A DNA stretch of 64,000 nt from Nitratireductor luteus (GTDB lineage Bacteria; Pseudomonadota; Alphaproteobacteria; Rhizobiales; Rhizobiaceae): the NCBI RefSeq assembly GCF_026162365.1, contig NZ_JAOANW010000002.1, forward strand, positions 372,001-436,000. Direction: 5' to 3'. The notes below the pieces were generated by a model. That model ran no database searches. It saw nothing but the letters and a program-made list of their open reading frames with translations, and was not told the origin of the DNA. Position 1 is the first letter of the stretch, and each line of letters begins with the position of its first letter. Made by a program: the position numbers and the translations under genes. Below are positions 49,621 to 59,864 of the stretch, piece by piece.

Positions 49621-49726
49621 CCTTTGTCATCCGCTTGACGGAAGTAAGGCGGGGCAATTGACAGGCGTGGTTAATTTCGCCGATTGATGTCCGCCTGATG
49701 AAGGAACAGCGGCCGGGATCGCGGAA

Positions 49727-50188
49727 ATGAGCGAAAACCACAATACCGAGATAGCCTTGCTGCGGCTGAAGGACGCCCATGAGCTGGCGCCGCTCCTGGC
49801 GGCCTACACGCAATCGCTGAAGCGTGGCGCGCCGCGCAGGCCCGACGAATTCTACGCCGAAACCCTGCTGCAGGACCGGGTGGCCGAAGTCCTGGGAGCA
49901 CGGGTCGATGGAACGCTGCTGGGTTTTGCCATCTTCTACGACCTGCCGGACCCTCTTACCGGCCTCCGCTATGGGCTGGCCGAGCATCTCTACGTGCACC
50001 ATCTTCACCGCGGCAAGGGCATCGCCAAGGCGCTCGTCGATCTCATGGCCGACCAGGCGGAGGAGCGCGGCTGGTGCCGGCTGACGCTCAACGCCCCGCG
50101 CCAGCCGCCCGAGGGCCGGCGCCTTTACGAGCAGATCGCGGTCCCCGCCGACTGGTCTTCCCACGTGATTCGCTTCGATGCAGGCTGA
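49727..50188 (+). CDS. GNAT-family N-acetyltransferase
   Basis: The 153-residue protein is a GNAT fold with the acetyl-CoA loop RGKGIAKAL in HLYVHHLHRGKGIAKALV. The preceding segment VLGARVDGTLLGFAIFYDLP is the usual beta4 region. The substrate is unknown. It starts at ATG 49727 and overlaps the next gene by 11 bases if that gene starts at 50178. Confidence 0.87.
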   Translation: MSENHNTEIALLRLKDAHELAPLLAAYTQSLKRGAPRRPDEFYAETLLQDRVAEVLGARVDGTLLGFAIFYDLPDPLTGLRYGLAEHLYVHHLHRGKGIAKALVDLMADQAEERGWCRLTLNAPRQPPEGRRLYEQIAVPADWSSHVIRFDAG

Positions 50189-50633
50189 CATTGCCGGCTC
50201 TGCCGGAAAGGGCGCCGCTTCACTCGCAAGTAAGCGCTCGTGGACCGCCCGACAAATGCCTGCATGGATTCGTTTGTTCACCGCAGGTTCTGGCTGGAAA
50301 ACCGTGGGACACTTTTCCGAAACCTGCCTGATTTTCGGGCTGGTGGCGCTGGCCAGCGGCTGCGCCGTGCCGCAGGGCGAGGCGGCGCCATCGGAGGCGT
50401 CGCCATTTGCTTCGCCTACCCGTTTCGTTTGCGACGCGGACCGGGAAATGACGATCCTGGGGGCCGGCGAAAGCCTGCAAATCGTGAGCCCGCGAGGGGT
50501 GGAAGTCGTGCTGCCTCCATCGCCACCCGGTCAGCAGAGCCGGTTCCAAGAGCCGCCTTATTCGCTGGTCGTGGATGATGCCGAGGCTCTGTGGATGGTC
50601 AATGGCAAGTCGCCCATCGCCTGCAAGCGGTGA
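50178..50633 (+). CDS. Putative MliC-like lysozyme-inhibitor lipoprotein
   Basis: The frame gives 151 residues, but the real start is unclear (50178, or the ATG at 50256). A lipoprotein signal ending LIFGLVALASGC precedes the mature part. After it come RFVCDADREMTILGAG, GVEVVLPPSPPGQQSRFQEP, YSLVVDDAEALWMVNGKS and a final CKR. The spacing of the two cysteines and the LP..., LW...NGK elements resemble the MliC/PliC family, outer-membrane inhibitors of C-type lysozyme. The match is loose and I rate it as likely, not certain. Confidence 0.5.
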   Translation: MQADIAGSAGKGAASLASKRSWTARQMPAWIRLFTAGSGWKTVGHFSETCLIFGLVALASGCAVPQGEAAPSEASPFASPTRFVCDADREMTILGAGESLQIVSPRGVEVVLPPSPPGQQSRFQEPPYSLVVDDAEALWMVNGKSPIACKR

Positions 50634-50778
50634 TTGATGCCGTTCAATCGGTTCAAGCTGAAAAGGTCGTTCATGCGGCTTTGACGCACTGCAAAAAGAG
50701 CATTAGAAAGCCACTGCCGGATGCTGGCGGCGGGCCCGTATACGCGGCCTGTCCTTCCGGCGATGAAACGGGGAAGCC

Positions 50779-51186
50779 ATGAGCAAGTCACCAGCCACCC
50801 ACGCGAGACCCATCTCGCCCCACCTGCAAGTTTACCGCCTTATCCCGACCATGCTGATGTCGATCGTGCACCGGATCACGGGCGCGGCGCTTTATTTCGG
50901 CACGGTCCTGCTGGTGATCTGGATTGGCGCTGCGGCGGCCGGTCCCGAAGCGTTCGACGCGGTCAGCCGGCTGTTCGGCTCCTTCCTCGGGCGTCTCGTC
51001 CTGTTCGGCTATACCTGGGCGCTGCTGCATCACATGCTGGGCGGCATAAGGCACCTCATTTGGGATACCGGCCGCGGGCTCGGCAAGGAAACCGCGACGA
51101 GGATGGCATGGGCGACGCTCGCCGGCTCGATAAGCCTGACGCTTCTGGTCTGGATCGCCGGCTATGCATTCGGCGGAGGAGCCTGA
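50779..51186 (+). CDS. sdhC: Succinate dehydrogenase cytochrome b556 subunit
   Basis: SdhC, with SdhD, anchors complex II and holds heme b and the quinone site. The 135-residue protein has the RPISPHLQVYR start, MSIVHRITGAAL with the quinone-site residues, and LLHHMLGGIRHLIWD with the heme-ligand histidine. Three helices are evident. It is the first gene of sdhCDAB; sdhD begins one base after its stop. Confidence 0.95.
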   Translation: MSKSPATHARPISPHLQVYRLIPTMLMSIVHRITGAALYFGTVLLVIWIGAAAAGPEAFDAVSRLFGSFLGRLVLFGYTWALLHHMLGGIRHLIWDTGRGLGKETATRMAWATLAGSISLTLLVWIAGYAFGGGA

Positions 51187-51187
51187 C

Positions 51188-51571
51188 ATGAGCGATATGC
51201 GCACACCCTTGAATCGCGTTCGCGGGCTCGGATCGGCCAAGGAGGGAACCGAGCATTTCTGGCGCCAGCGCCTGACTGCCATCTCCAACCTGCCGCTGGT
51301 CATCTTCTTCATCGGTTTCGTGGTGCTCTACAACGGCGCCTCCTATGAGGAGGTGCGCGGCGCGCTGGCCAATCCCTTCGTGGCGCTGGTCATCGCGCTG
51401 ACGCTGATTTCCATCCTCTACCACATGCGGATCGGCATGCAGGTCATCATCGAGGATTACGTTCACGGAGAAGGCGCGAAGATCGCGCTCTTGGTGCTCA
51501 ACACATTCTTTCCGATCATTCTCGGCGTGAGCGCGCTCTACGCCCTTATCAAGATCGCGCTTGGAGGCTGA
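51188..51571 (+). CDS. sdhD: Succinate dehydrogenase membrane anchor subunit
   Basis: The 127-residue, three-helix subunit carries [20 protein letters not shown] near its start and [20 protein letters not shown], where the histidine is the second heme ligand. It is tightly spaced after sdhC and 8 bases before sdhA. Length and motifs match alphaproteobacterial SdhD. Confidence 0.95.
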   Translation: MSDMRTPLNRVRGLGSAKEGTEHFWRQRLTAISNLPLVIFFIGFVVLYNGASYEEVRGALANPFVALVIALTLISILYHMRIGMQVIIEDYVHGEGAKIALLVLNTFFPIILGVSALYALIKIALGG

Positions 51572-51579
51572 TTGCGGAA

Positions 51580-53412
51580 ATGGCACAGGCAACACAGAAG
51601 AAGGCGGCCAACGCCTATACCTATGTCGATCATAAATTCGATGTCGTGGTCGTCGGCGCGGGCGGCGCCGGGCTTCGCGCCACGCTCGGCATGGCCGAGC
51701 AGGGGCTGAAGACGGCCTGCATCACCAAGGTTTTCCCGACGCGCTCGCACACGGTGGCGGCCCAGGGCGGCATCGCCGCCTCGCTGCAGAACATGGGACC
51801 CGATCACTGGCAGTGGCACCTTTACGACACGGTGAAGGGATCCGACTGGCTCGGCGACGTCGATGCCATGGAATATCTGGCGCGCGAGGCGCCGGCCGCC
51901 GTCTATGAGCTCGAGCATTATGGCGTGCCCTTCTCGCGCACCGAGGAAGGCAAGATCTACCAGCGTCCCTTCGGCGGCCATATGCAGAATTTCGGCGACG
52001 GCCCGCCCGTGCAGCGCACCTGTGCGGCGGCAGACCGCACCGGCCATGCCATCCTGCACACGCTTTACGGCCAGTCGGTGAAGCATCACGCCCAGTTCTT
52101 CGTCGAGTATTTCGCCCTCGACCTGATCATGACCGACGGGGTGTGCACAGGCGTGGTCGCCTGGAACCTCGAGGACGGCACGATCCACCGTTTCGCGGCG
52201 AAGATGGTGGTGCTGGCCACCGGCGGCTACGGCCGGGCCTATTTCTCCTGCACCTCCGCCCACACCTGCACGGGCGACGGCAACGGCATGATCGCGCGGG
52301 CCGGCCTGCCGCTTCAGGACATGGAATTCGTGCAGTTCCATCCGACCGGCATCTACGGCGCCGGCTGCCTCATCACCGAGGGCGTGCGCGGCGAGGGCGG
52401 CTATCTGGTCAACTCGGAAGGCGAGCGCTTCATGGAGCGCTATGCGCCCTCGGCCAAGGATCTTGCCTCGCGCGACGTGGTCTCGCGCTGCATGACCGTC
52501 GAAATCCGCGAGGGGCGCGGCGTCGGCAAGAACAAGGACCATATCTACCTGCATCTCGACCATCTCGACCCCGCCGTGATCCACGAGCGGCTGCCGGGCA
52601 TCGCCGAATCGGCGCGCATCTTCGCCGGCGTCGACGTGACGCGCGAGCCGATCCCGGTGCTGCCGACGGTGCACTACAATATGGGCGGCATTCCCACCAA
52701 TTACTGGGGCGAGGTGCTGAACCCGACCAGGGATAATCCGGACGCCGTGGCGCCCGGCCTGATGGCGGTGGGGGAGGCAGCCTGCGCCTCCGTGCACGGG
52801 GCCAACCGCCTCGGCTCGAACTCGCTGATCGACCTCGTGGTGTTCGGCCGCGCCGCCGCCATCCGCGCCGGGCAGACGGTCGACCGCGAGGCCTCTATCC
52901 CGGCCATCGATGAAGGTGCGTGCGAGAAGATCATGGACCGCTTCGACCGGCTGCGCCACGCCAACGGCTCCAAGCCCACCGCGGCGATCCGCGAGACCAT
53001 GCAGCGCGCCATGCAGGAAGACGCAGCGGTCTTCCGCACGCAGGAAACCCTGGAGCAGGGCTGCAGGCGCATTTCGGCGGTCTGGGACGAGCTGCCGGAC
53101 GTCAAGGTCTCTGACCGTTCGATGATCTGGAACTCCGACCTGATGGAAACGCTGGAGCTGGAGAACCTGATGGCCAACGCCATCACCACGGTCTACGCCG
53201 CCGAGGCGCGCAAGGAGAGCCGCGGCGCGCATGCGCGCGAGGATTTCTCCGAGCGCGACGACAAGAACTGGCGCCATCACACGCTGTCCTGGGTGGACGA
53301 GGCGGGCAAGGTCACGCTGGACTACCGGCCGGTGCACACGGAGCCCCTGCTCAAGGAAGAGAATGGCGGCATAGAACTGGCCAAGATCGCGCCCAAGGCG
53401 CGGGTCTATTGA
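51580..53412 (+). CDS. sdhA: Succinate dehydrogenase flavoprotein subunit
   Basis: This is the 610-residue catalytic subunit that oxidises succinate to fumarate. Visible are the dinucleotide motif [14 protein letters not shown], the FAD-attachment histidine in [16 protein letters not shown], the active-site [20 protein letters not shown], and the C-terminal [10 protein letters not shown]. Length is typical. It is the third gene of sdhCDAB; sdhB starts 12 bases later. Confidence 0.98.
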   Translation: MAQATQKKAANAYTYVDHKFDVVVVGAGGAGLRATLGMAEQGLKTACITKVFPTRSHTVAAQGGIAASLQNMGPDHWQWHLYDTVKGSDWLGDVDAMEYLAREAPAAVYELEHYGVPFSRTEEGKIYQRPFGGHMQNFGDGPPVQRTCAAADRTGHAILHTLYGQSVKHHAQFFVEYFALDLIMTDGVCTGVVAWNLEDGTIHRFAAKMVVLATGGYGRAYFSCTSAHTCTGDGNGMIARAGLPLQDMEFVQFHPTGIYGAGCLITEGVRGEGGYLVNSEGERFMERYAPSAKDLASRDVVSRCMTVEIREGRGVGKNKDHIYLHLDHLDPAVIHERLPGIAESARIFAGVDVTREPIPVLPTVHYNMGGIPTNYWGEVLNPTRDNPDAVAPGLMAVGEAACASVHGANRLGSNSLIDLVVFGRAAAIRAGQTVDREASIPAIDEGACEKIMDRFDRLRHANGSKPTAAIRETMQRAMQEDAAVFRTQETLEQGCRRISAVWDELPDVKVSDRSMIWNSDLMETLELENLMANAITTVYAAEARKESRGAHAREDFSERDDKNWRHHTLSWVDEAGKVTLDYRPVHTEPLLKEENGGIELAKIAPKARVY

Positions 53413-53424
53413 GGCGAGGACATC

Positions 53425-54204
53425 ATGGTTGAAATCACCCTTCCCAAGAACTCGAAGGTCCATCAGGGCAAGGTCTGGCCGAAGCCCGAGGGCGCGACCA
53501 ATCTTCGCGAGTACAAGGTCTATCGCTGGTCGCCGGACGATGGCGATAATCCGCGCGTCGACACTTATTACGTCGACATGGACGATTGCGGCCCGATGGT
53601 GCTCGATGGGCTCATCTGGATCAAGAACAAGATCGACCCGACGCTGACCTTCCGCCGCTCTTGCCGCGAAGGCATTTGCGGGTCATGCGCGATGAATATC
53701 GACGGCACCAATACGCTGGCCTGCACCAAGGGCGCGGACGAGATCAGCGCGGCGGTGAAGATTTACCCGCTGCCGCATATGCCGGTGGTCAAGGACCTGG
53801 TGCCCGACCTTTCCATTCCCTATGCGCAGCTTTCCTCCATTGAGCCGTGGCTGCAGACAGTGACGCCGGAGCCGGCCAAGGAGTGGCAGCAAAGCCACGA
53901 GGACCGGGCCAAGCTCGACGGCCTTTACGAATGCATCCTGTGCTTCTGCTGCCAGACTTCGTGTCCCAGCTATTGGTGGAACGGCGAGCGTTATCTGGGG
54001 CCGGCGGTGTTGCTGCAGGCCTATCGCTGGCTGATCGACAGCCGCGACGAGAAGACCGGCGAAAGGCTCGACAATCTGGAAGATCCGTTCCGGCTCTATC
54101 GCTGCCACACGATCATGAACTGCACCCAGGCCTGCCCCAAGGGCCTTAACCCCGCCAAGGCGATCGCCAATATCAAGAAGATGATGGTGGAGCGGCGGGT
54201 GTGA
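53425..54204 (+). CDS. sdhB: Succinate dehydrogenase iron-sulfur subunit
   Basis: The 259-residue electron-transfer subunit has the [2Fe-2S] site [20 protein letters not shown] followed by C, the [4Fe-4S] motif [17 protein letters not shown], and the [3Fe-4S]/[4Fe-4S] site [17 protein letters not shown]. All cluster cysteines are present. It completes the sdhCDAB operon. A hairpin follows 18 bases after the stop. Confidence 0.98.
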   Translation: MVEITLPKNSKVHQGKVWPKPEGATNLREYKVYRWSPDDGDNPRVDTYYVDMDDCGPMVLDGLIWIKNKIDPTLTFRRSCREGICGSCAMNIDGTNTLACTKGADEISAAVKIYPLPHMPVVKDLVPDLSIPYAQLSSIEPWLQTVTPEPAKEWQQSHEDRAKLDGLYECILCFCCQTSCPSYWWNGERYLGPAVLLQAYRWLIDSRDEKTGERLDNLEDPFRLYRCHTIMNCTQACPKGLNPAKAIANIKKMMVERRV

Positions 54205-54222
54205 GCCGACCCGCTCACGCCC

Positions 54223-54251
54223 AATCCGCTCACGCAAGCGTGTAGCGGATT
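54223..54251. terminator. Hairpin after sdhB
   Basis: AATCCGCT-CACGC-AA-GCGTG-T-AGCGGATT forms a long stem with a single bulged T. There is no clean T-run (GATTTGATCC follows), so it may stabilise the 3' end instead of terminating. Confidence 0.5.
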
Positions 54252-54307
54252 GATTTGATCCGGCTGGCGGGTGCGATAGGTCTTTCCTGGAAAACAGGAG
54301 CGATCCC

Positions 54308-54952
54308 ATGAAACGTCACATCATCGCAGCGCTGGCGCTTGCCGTCGCCGCATTCGGAACGGGCACCACGGGCGCGGCGGCCGCGACCCGGACCGCCCTC
54401 TTCGCCGGTGGCTGTTTCTGGTGCGTGGAAGCCGATTTCGACAAGGTGACCGGTGTGATCTCGACCGTGTCGGGTTATGCGGGAGGGCGCACGGCCAATC
54501 CCACCTACCGCAACTATGCTTCCGGCGGTCATCGTGAGGTGGTGAAGATCGACTATGACGACAGTCGCGTGAGCTACGAGCGGCTTCTGGAGATATTCTT
54601 CCGTTCCGTCGATCCCACCGATGCCGGCGGGCAATTCTGCGACCGGGGCAAAAGCTATTCGACCGCTGTCTATGCGCTGGACGCTGCGCAGAAAAAAGCG
54701 GCGGAGGCGGCGAAACAGGAGGCGGCCAAGGAGCTCGGACAGCCCGTCGTCACGCCCATCCTGCCCGCGGCCAAATTCTGGGCCGCCGAGGACTACCACC
54801 AGAACTACTACCGCAGCAACGACCGCATCCTGACCCGCTTCGGCTATATCACCAAGGCCAAGGCCTATAAAGGCTATCGCGAAGGCTGCGGCCGCGATGC
54901 GCGGATCAGGCAGTTGTGGGGCGAGGCGGCTTTCACGGGCATCTACAAGTAG
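54308..54952 (+). CDS. msrA: Peptide methionine sulfoxide reductase MsrA, exported
   Basis: MsrA reduces methionine-S-sulfoxide in proteins. The 214-residue precursor has a signal peptide (MKRHIIAALALAVAAFGTGT) that cytosolic MsrA lacks, then the active-site motif GGCFWCVEADFDK with Cys36 as nucleophile and Cys39 close by, and the ENYSRTY-like RGKSYSTAVYAL and AAEDYHQNYY. It probably repairs periplasmic or membrane proteins. It stands alone after the sdh operon. Confidence 0.93.
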   Translation: MKRHIIAALALAVAAFGTGTTGAAAATRTALFAGGCFWCVEADFDKVTGVISTVSGYAGGRTANPTYRNYASGGHREVVKIDYDDSRVSYERLLEIFFRSVDPTDAGGQFCDRGKSYSTAVYALDAAQKKAAEAAKQEAAKELGQPVVTPILPAAKFWAAEDYHQNYYRSNDRILTRFGYITKAKAYKGYREGCGRDARIRQLWGEAAFTGIYK

Positions 54953-55032
54953 GGTGCTGGGATTCCATCTTCGCCTCCGAGCTCGTTTGCCGATGCGGCT
55001 TGGGGGAGCGTGCGGCGCCCCAGCTTCGTCAT

Positions 55033-55057
55033 CCCGGAAGCCGGAGGGCTATCCGGG
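55033..55057. repeat. Short inverted repeat in the msrA-dehydrogenase spacer
   Basis: CCCGGA (55033-55038) and TCCGGG (55052-55057) pair around a 13-base loop, inside TCGTCATCCCGGAAG, a sequence type repeated between genes in many rhizobia. The rest of the 260-base spacer (54953-55212) shows nothing else. Confidence 0.4.
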
Positions 55058-55212
55058 ACCCTATTGGAAAATCATAGAGCCCGACCGACCCCTCGTTCCG
55101 GCGCAATCCAGCGCCAGCCGCACCTTCTACGGGGACCGACCGCAGGGGGAACCGGGTAGCTTGGCCCGCCAAACGCATCAAGAGCTTCCTCAGAGTTGAC
55201 GAGTTGGAGGCA

Positions 55213-56337
55213 TCAGCCCTGCCGTGCCGCGGCGATCCGTTCATGGACGATCTCCGCCGCCACGTCGTTGGTCGGGCGATTCTGCGCCTCTGCACGCTGG
55301 AAGATGTCGGTGAGCGTGGTGGGGATCTTCTCCACCTTCTTCATGGCGGCCGCGCGATCGTAGCCGCCGGGAGCGAGTTCGGCGCCGACATTGATCAGGC
55401 CGCCGGCATTGATCACGTAGTCGGGCGCATAAAGGATGCCGCGCTCGAGGAGCAGCCGGGCATCCTCGTGATGGGCAAGCTGGTTGTTGGCCGAGCCCGC
55501 AACGATCTCGACATCGAGCGCGGGGATCGTTTCGCCGGATATGACGCCGCCCAGCGCGCAGGGCGCGAGTATATCGGCCTTGGCCGAGAGGATTTCGTCA
55601 GGGCCGACCGCGGTGGCGCCAAACACGGCCTTGGCCTTGTCCATTACCGCAGCGTTGATATCCGTCACGGTGAGCAGCGCGCCCTCGTGGTGAAGCTCCT
55701 CGCACAGCGCCCAGCCGACCGAGCCCAGGCCCTGCACGGCGACACGCACGCCGGCGAGCGTATTCGTGCCCCGGCGATGGGCCAGCGCTGCCTTGAGGCC
55801 GAGAAAGCAGCCATGGGCGGTGACCGGTGAGGGATTGCCGCTGCCGCCTTTGGTGGTGCCTGTGACGTTGGGCGTGCGCTCGCGCAGGAAATCCGCGTCG
55901 GCAACGGTCAGCCCCACATCCTCGCCCGTGTAGAACTGGCCTTCGAGCGCGGCCAGCATCTCGGCATAGGCTTCCAGCAGGGCGGGGGTCTTCTGCGTTT
56001 TCGAATCGGCGATGATGACGGCCTTGCCGCCGCCGAACGGCATGTGGGCGATAGCTGATTTATAAGTCATGCCGCGCGACAGGCGCAACGCGTCGGTCAG
56101 CGCGGCCTCGAACGTTTCGTGAGGCCAGACGCGGGTGCCGCCGAGCGCCGGCCCCAGCACCGTGTTGTGAATGGACACGATGGCCTGCAGGCCACGTTCG
56201 TCGTCGCGGCCGAGCCAAACCCGCTCATGGTCGTCATAGGCCTGCCGCCGGGCGGCATCGGGCGTTATGTCGGTGATCTCCAATGTCGATCCGGCGGTCT
56301 GCTTCTTCAGCGTCCCCGGTTCTCGAACATGCAGCAT
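55213..56337 (-). CDS. Leucine/amino-acid dehydrogenase (Glu/Leu/Phe/Val family)
   Basis: The product has 374 residues. The N-terminal domain has GLGPALGGTRVW and TYKSAIAHMPFGGGKAVIIA with Lys93 and the catalytic Lys105; the C-terminal NAD domain has VQGLGSVGWA (203-208). This pattern is that of leucine-dehydrogenase-type enzymes, which deaminate branched-chain amino acids to 2-oxo acids with NAD. The exact substrate is not fixed by sequence. GGGAGGAAT precedes the ATG at 56337. Confidence 0.88.
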   Translation of the reverse strand: MLHVREPGTLKKQTAGSTLEITDITPDAARRQAYDDHERVWLGRDDERGLQAIVSIHNTVLGPALGGTRVWPHETFEAALTDALRLSRGMTYKSAIAHMPFGGGKAVIIADSKTQKTPALLEAYAEMLAALEGQFYTGEDVGLTVADADFLRERTPNVTGTTKGGSGNPSPVTAHGCFLGLKAALAHRRGTNTLAGVRVAVQGLGSVGWALCEELHHEGALLTVTDINAAVMDKAKAVFGATAVGPDEILSAKADILAPCALGGVISGETIPALDVEIVAGSANNQLAHHEDARLLLERGILYAPDYVINAGGLINVGAELAPGGYDRAAAMKKVEKIPTTLTDIFQRAEAQNRPTNDVAAEIVHERIAAARQG

Positions 56338-56517
56338 GGCATTCCTCCCGGAATTTTCCTGCGAACTGGCGGGGGTACCATCCCTTTCCAGATCGTTCCA
56401 TCTGCATATGAATGTAGGGCGCGGAGCGGATTTTTGGTTGCGAAGTAGGGCTGCCCCGCGACTTTCCGTTACGTTCGCGGGGCAGAAAGCGTCATAAATG
56501 GACTTGGACCCGAAAGT

Positions 56518-56955
56518 TCAGGCGTAACGGGCGTCGAGTTTAATGTCGATGGCCGCCAGCGCCTTGGAGACGGGACATGTCTCCTTGGCCTTGGCGGCGA
56601 TCTTCTTGAATTCTTCCTCTTCGAGCCCGGGCACCTTGCCGATCATGGTGAGCGTGCTGGAGCGGATTTCGAAGCCGCCGCCTTCGGCAGGCTCAAGATC
56701 GATCTCGGCCTTGGAATAGAGCGATTCGGCGGGCGTGCCGCTCTCCGCCAACATATGCGCAAGCTGCATGGCGATGCAGCCGGCATGCGCGGCGGCGATC
56801 AGCTCTTCGGGGTTAGTGCCGGCCTTGCCGGTCTCGTCCTCGAAACGAGCCTTGAAGGTCAGGGGCAGGTCGCCGATGGCCTGGCTTTGGGTGTCGACCC
56901 GGCCGGACCCTTGCGTGAGAGAACCTTTCCAGATGGCGTTCGCGTGGCGCTTCAT
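56518..56955 (-). CDS. OsmC-family peroxiredoxin-like protein
   Basis: The 145-residue protein has the two redox cysteines of the OsmC/Ohr fold: Cys60 in ELIAAAHAGCIAMQLAH and Cys127 in KETCPVSKALAAI. The start KRHANAIWKGSLTQGSGRVD is that of the OsmC subgroup. These proteins reduce organic hydroperoxides, with an unresolved physiological role in many species. It is a single gene with no obvious regulator next to it. Confidence 0.93.
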   Translation of the reverse strand: MKRHANAIWKGSLTQGSGRVDTQSQAIGDLPLTFKARFEDETGKAGTNPEELIAAAHAGCIAMQLAHMLAESGTPAESLYSKAEIDLEPAEGGGFEIRSSTLTMIGKVPGLEEEEFKKIAAKAKETCPVSKALAAIDIKLDARYA

Positions 56956-57034
56956 TTCGTGCTCCGGTTATGTGGTTGGTGGTTTCGGCTCGGCCGCGGC
57001 ACGGGAGCCGCGGCCCGTGTAGCACTGCTTTTGG

Positions 57035-58318
57035 TCAGATCGCCTCGCCCTGCAGGAGGCGCGGGGCGGAACGGTCCATGCCGGCGGCCTGGCGCACGAA
57101 GAAGCTCTTCATGCCAGGCATGCGGTCGACCAGCCCCAGGCCAATGTCGCGCACGGCGCGCAGCGGCCCGAGATCGTTGGAGAAAAGCCGGTTCAGCACA
57201 TCGGTGGTTACGCCCATCTGGACCGTGTCGAAGCGGCGCCAACGCTCGTAGCGCTGGAGAACGTCGATCGCACCGATATCCTCGCCCAGCCGATCGGCCT
57301 CGACCAGCACCTGTGCCAGTGCTGCGGCGTCCTTGAATCCGAGATTGAGACCCTGACCGGCGATGGGGTGAATGCCGTGGGCGGCATCACCGGCGAGCGC
57401 GAACCGCGGCTTGACGAAATCGCGGGCCAGCGTGAGGCCGAGCGGCCAGGCGCGCCGTGGCCCCTCGACGTGGATCTCGCCGAGCTTCAGGCCGAACCGC
57501 AGCTCCAGCTCCTGTTCAAAGATGAAATCGTCTTCGGCCACCAGCCTTTCGGCGTCGCCGGTGCGCTCCGTCCAGACGATCGACGAGCGGTTGCCCATCA
57601 GCGGCAGCGTGGCGAAGGGGCCGGCGGGGAGGAAATGTTCTTCCGCGCGTCCGTTATGGGGGCGCTCATGGGCAACGGTGCAGACGATGCCGGACTGGCC
57701 GTAATCCCAATGTAACGTCTTGATACCGGCCATATCGCGCAGGCGCGAGCGCACGCCGTCGGCGGCGACGAGAAGACGCGTGCGCGCCTGCATGCCGTCG
57801 CTCAGGCGCACGGAAACGGTGGCGCCCTCGACTTCGAAGCCATCGACGCCGACGCCCTGCACGATGTCGACGCCGAGCTCTTCCGCGCGGCGGCGCAGGG
57901 CCGTGTTGAGGTCGCGGTTCATCACCATATGGGCGAACGGCTCGCCGGGCGCGGCCTCGCCGCCAAAGGTCAGGAAGACCGGGCGCACGGGATCGGAGGT
58001 GCGCGAATCGGTGATGATCATGTCGGTTATCGGCTGGGCATTGCCGGCGATTTCCTCCCAGCAGCCGAGCTGAGCGAGCATGCGCGAGGCAGCCGCCGCG
58101 ATTGCCGAGGCGCGGCCATCCTTCTCCCACACGCCTTCCGGCGCGGCGTCGACGATCATGACGCGCATGCCCGGCCGCGCTTCGGCGATGGAGACGGCCA
58201 GCGCCAGGCCCACATAGCCGGCGCCCGCAATCAGGACATCGAACCGATCCGCCGATTGCGCTTCCGTATCGGTGCCGGACTTCCTTCTTGTTCTGGCGTT
58301 TGGCGTTCGTTCGCTCAT
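57035..58318 (-). CDS. UbiH/UbiF/COQ6-family FAD-dependent ubiquinone hydroxylase
   Basis: The product has 427 residues. FAD binding is shown by DVLIAGAGYVGLALA (G32, G34, G37) and by GDAAHGIHPIAGQGLNLGFK with D, the typical DG/GD region of aromatic-ring hydroxylases of ubiquinone synthesis. The first 25 residues are a basic lead. Which ring position it hydroxylates cannot be said. It is divergent from tesB with about 95 bases between them. Confidence 0.91.
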   Translation of the reverse strand: MSERTPNARTRRKSGTDTEAQSADRFDVLIAGAGYVGLALAVSIAEARPGMRVMIVDAAPEGVWEKDGRASAIAAAASRMLAQLGCWEEIAGNAQPITDMIITDSRTSDPVRPVFLTFGGEAAPGEPFAHMVMNRDLNTALRRRAEELGVDIVQGVGVDGFEVEGATVSVRLSDGMQARTRLLVAADGVRSRLRDMAGIKTLHWDYGQSGIVCTVAHERPHNGRAEEHFLPAGPFATLPLMGNRSSIVWTERTGDAERLVAEDDFIFEQELELRFGLKLGEIHVEGPRRAWPLGLTLARDFVKPRFALAGDAAHGIHPIAGQGLNLGFKDAAALAQVLVEADRLGEDIGAIDVLQRYERWRRFDTVQMGVTTDVLNRLFSNDLGPLRAVRDIGLGLVDRMPGMKSFFVRQAAGMDRSAPRLLQGEAI

Positions 58319-58412
58319 GGGTTCGCCTTTCGCGCATTGAAGCCGCCTTGACTTCGGGGCCGGCCTTCGATTTCACACTGCATGACATTCACGCTGCCAG
58401 AGGGGACGATCT

Positions 58413-59276
58413 ATGTCGACAGCCATGCAGGAGCTACTCGACATACTTAATCTCGAGCCGCTGGAACACAACCTGTTTCGCGGTCGCAGCCCGCAGGTTG
58501 GCTGGCAGCGCGTTTTCGGCGGGCAGGTGATCGGCCAGGCGCTCGTCGCCGCCCAGCGCACCGTCGGCGCCGACCGCCATGTGCATTCGCTGCATTGCTA
58601 CTTCATGCGGCCCGGTGATCCGCAAGTGCCCATCATCTACAACGTGGACCGCATTCGTGACGGCGGCAGCTTCACCACGCGCCGGGTGGTGGCGATCCAG
58701 CACGGCCATGCCATCTTTTCCCTTTCGGCCTCTTTCCAGATCGACGAGGAAGGGCTGGAGCACCAACTGCCGATGCCGATGGATGTTCCGCCGCCTGAAA
58801 AGCTCCGGTCGCAGCGCGAATTCCTGGCCGCTTTTGGCGACAGCGTGCCGGAGAATATCCGCCGCTACTGGGAGCGCGAGAGGCCTCTCGAAATCCGGCC
58901 GGTCAATGTCGAGCACTACACGACGCGCAACAAGCTGCCGCCCTTCCAGAATGTCTGGCTGCGCACCACCGGCCCGGTGCCGCAGGACCGCGCCCTGCAG
59001 GCGGCGGTTCTCGCCTATCTGTCGGATATGACGCTGCTCGATACCTCTACATTCGCCCATGGGCGCTCGGTATTCGATCCGCAGTTGCAGATGGCCAGTC
59101 TCGACCACGCGATGTGGTTCCACCGGCCTGACCCGCTCGGTGACTGGCTGCTCTATACGCAGGACAGCCCTTCCGCCCAGGGTGCGCGCGGTTTCTCGCG
59201 TGGATCCCTTTATTCGCGCGCCGGTGTGCTTGTCGCCTCGGTGGCCCAGGAAGGGCTCGTACGGCTGCGCAAATAA
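58413..59276 (+). CDS. tesB: Acyl-CoA thioesterase II
   Basis: TesB hydrolyses medium- and long-chain acyl-CoA. The 287-residue protein is a double hot-dog with the start QVGWQRVFGGQVIGQALVAA and HSLHCYFMRPGDP, and a second half with LSDMTLLDTSTF, SLDHAMWFHRP and GARGFSRGSLYSRAG. These carry the Asp, Ser/Thr and Gln positions used by TesB enzymes. It is upstream of glnK on the same strand, but a 220-base AT-rich spacer with its own promoter separates them. Confidence 0.95.
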   Translation: MSTAMQELLDILNLEPLEHNLFRGRSPQVGWQRVFGGQVIGQALVAAQRTVGADRHVHSLHCYFMRPGDPQVPIIYNVDRIRDGGSFTTRRVVAIQHGHAIFSLSASFQIDEEGLEHQLPMPMDVPPPEKLRSQREFLAAFGDSVPENIRRYWERERPLEIRPVNVEHYTTRNKLPPFQNVWLRTTGPVPQDRALQAAVLAYLSDMTLLDTSTFAHGRSVFDPQLQMASLDHAMWFHRPDPLGDWLLYTQDSPSAQGARGFSRGSLYSRAGVLVASVAQEGLVRLRK

Positions 59277-59278
59277 TG

Positions 59279-59303
59279 TGCACAATTTAAAATTTGCACA
59301 ATT
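59279..59303. repeat. 9-bp direct repeat in the glnK upstream region
   Basis: TGCACAATT occurs at 59279-59287 and 59295-59303, with a 16-bp period, in an AT-rich stretch about 110 bases before the sigma54-like promoter. It may be an activator site, but it is not the usual NtrC dyad (GCAC-N-GTGC). Confidence 0.55.
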
Positions 59304-59364
59304 ATTGTTCATTAACAGAATTGAAATGATTGTGATCGCGAACGACGCGCCGCAGATTCCATAG

Positions 59365-59835
<471 letters not shown>

Positions 59836-59864
59836 TGGGCATCCGGTTTTTCAGGGAGAGTAAT

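Noticed and set aside
59276-59305. Classical NtrC enhancer upstream of glnK
   Set aside because: The GCAC elements are in direct, not inverted, orientation, so I list only a direct repeat.
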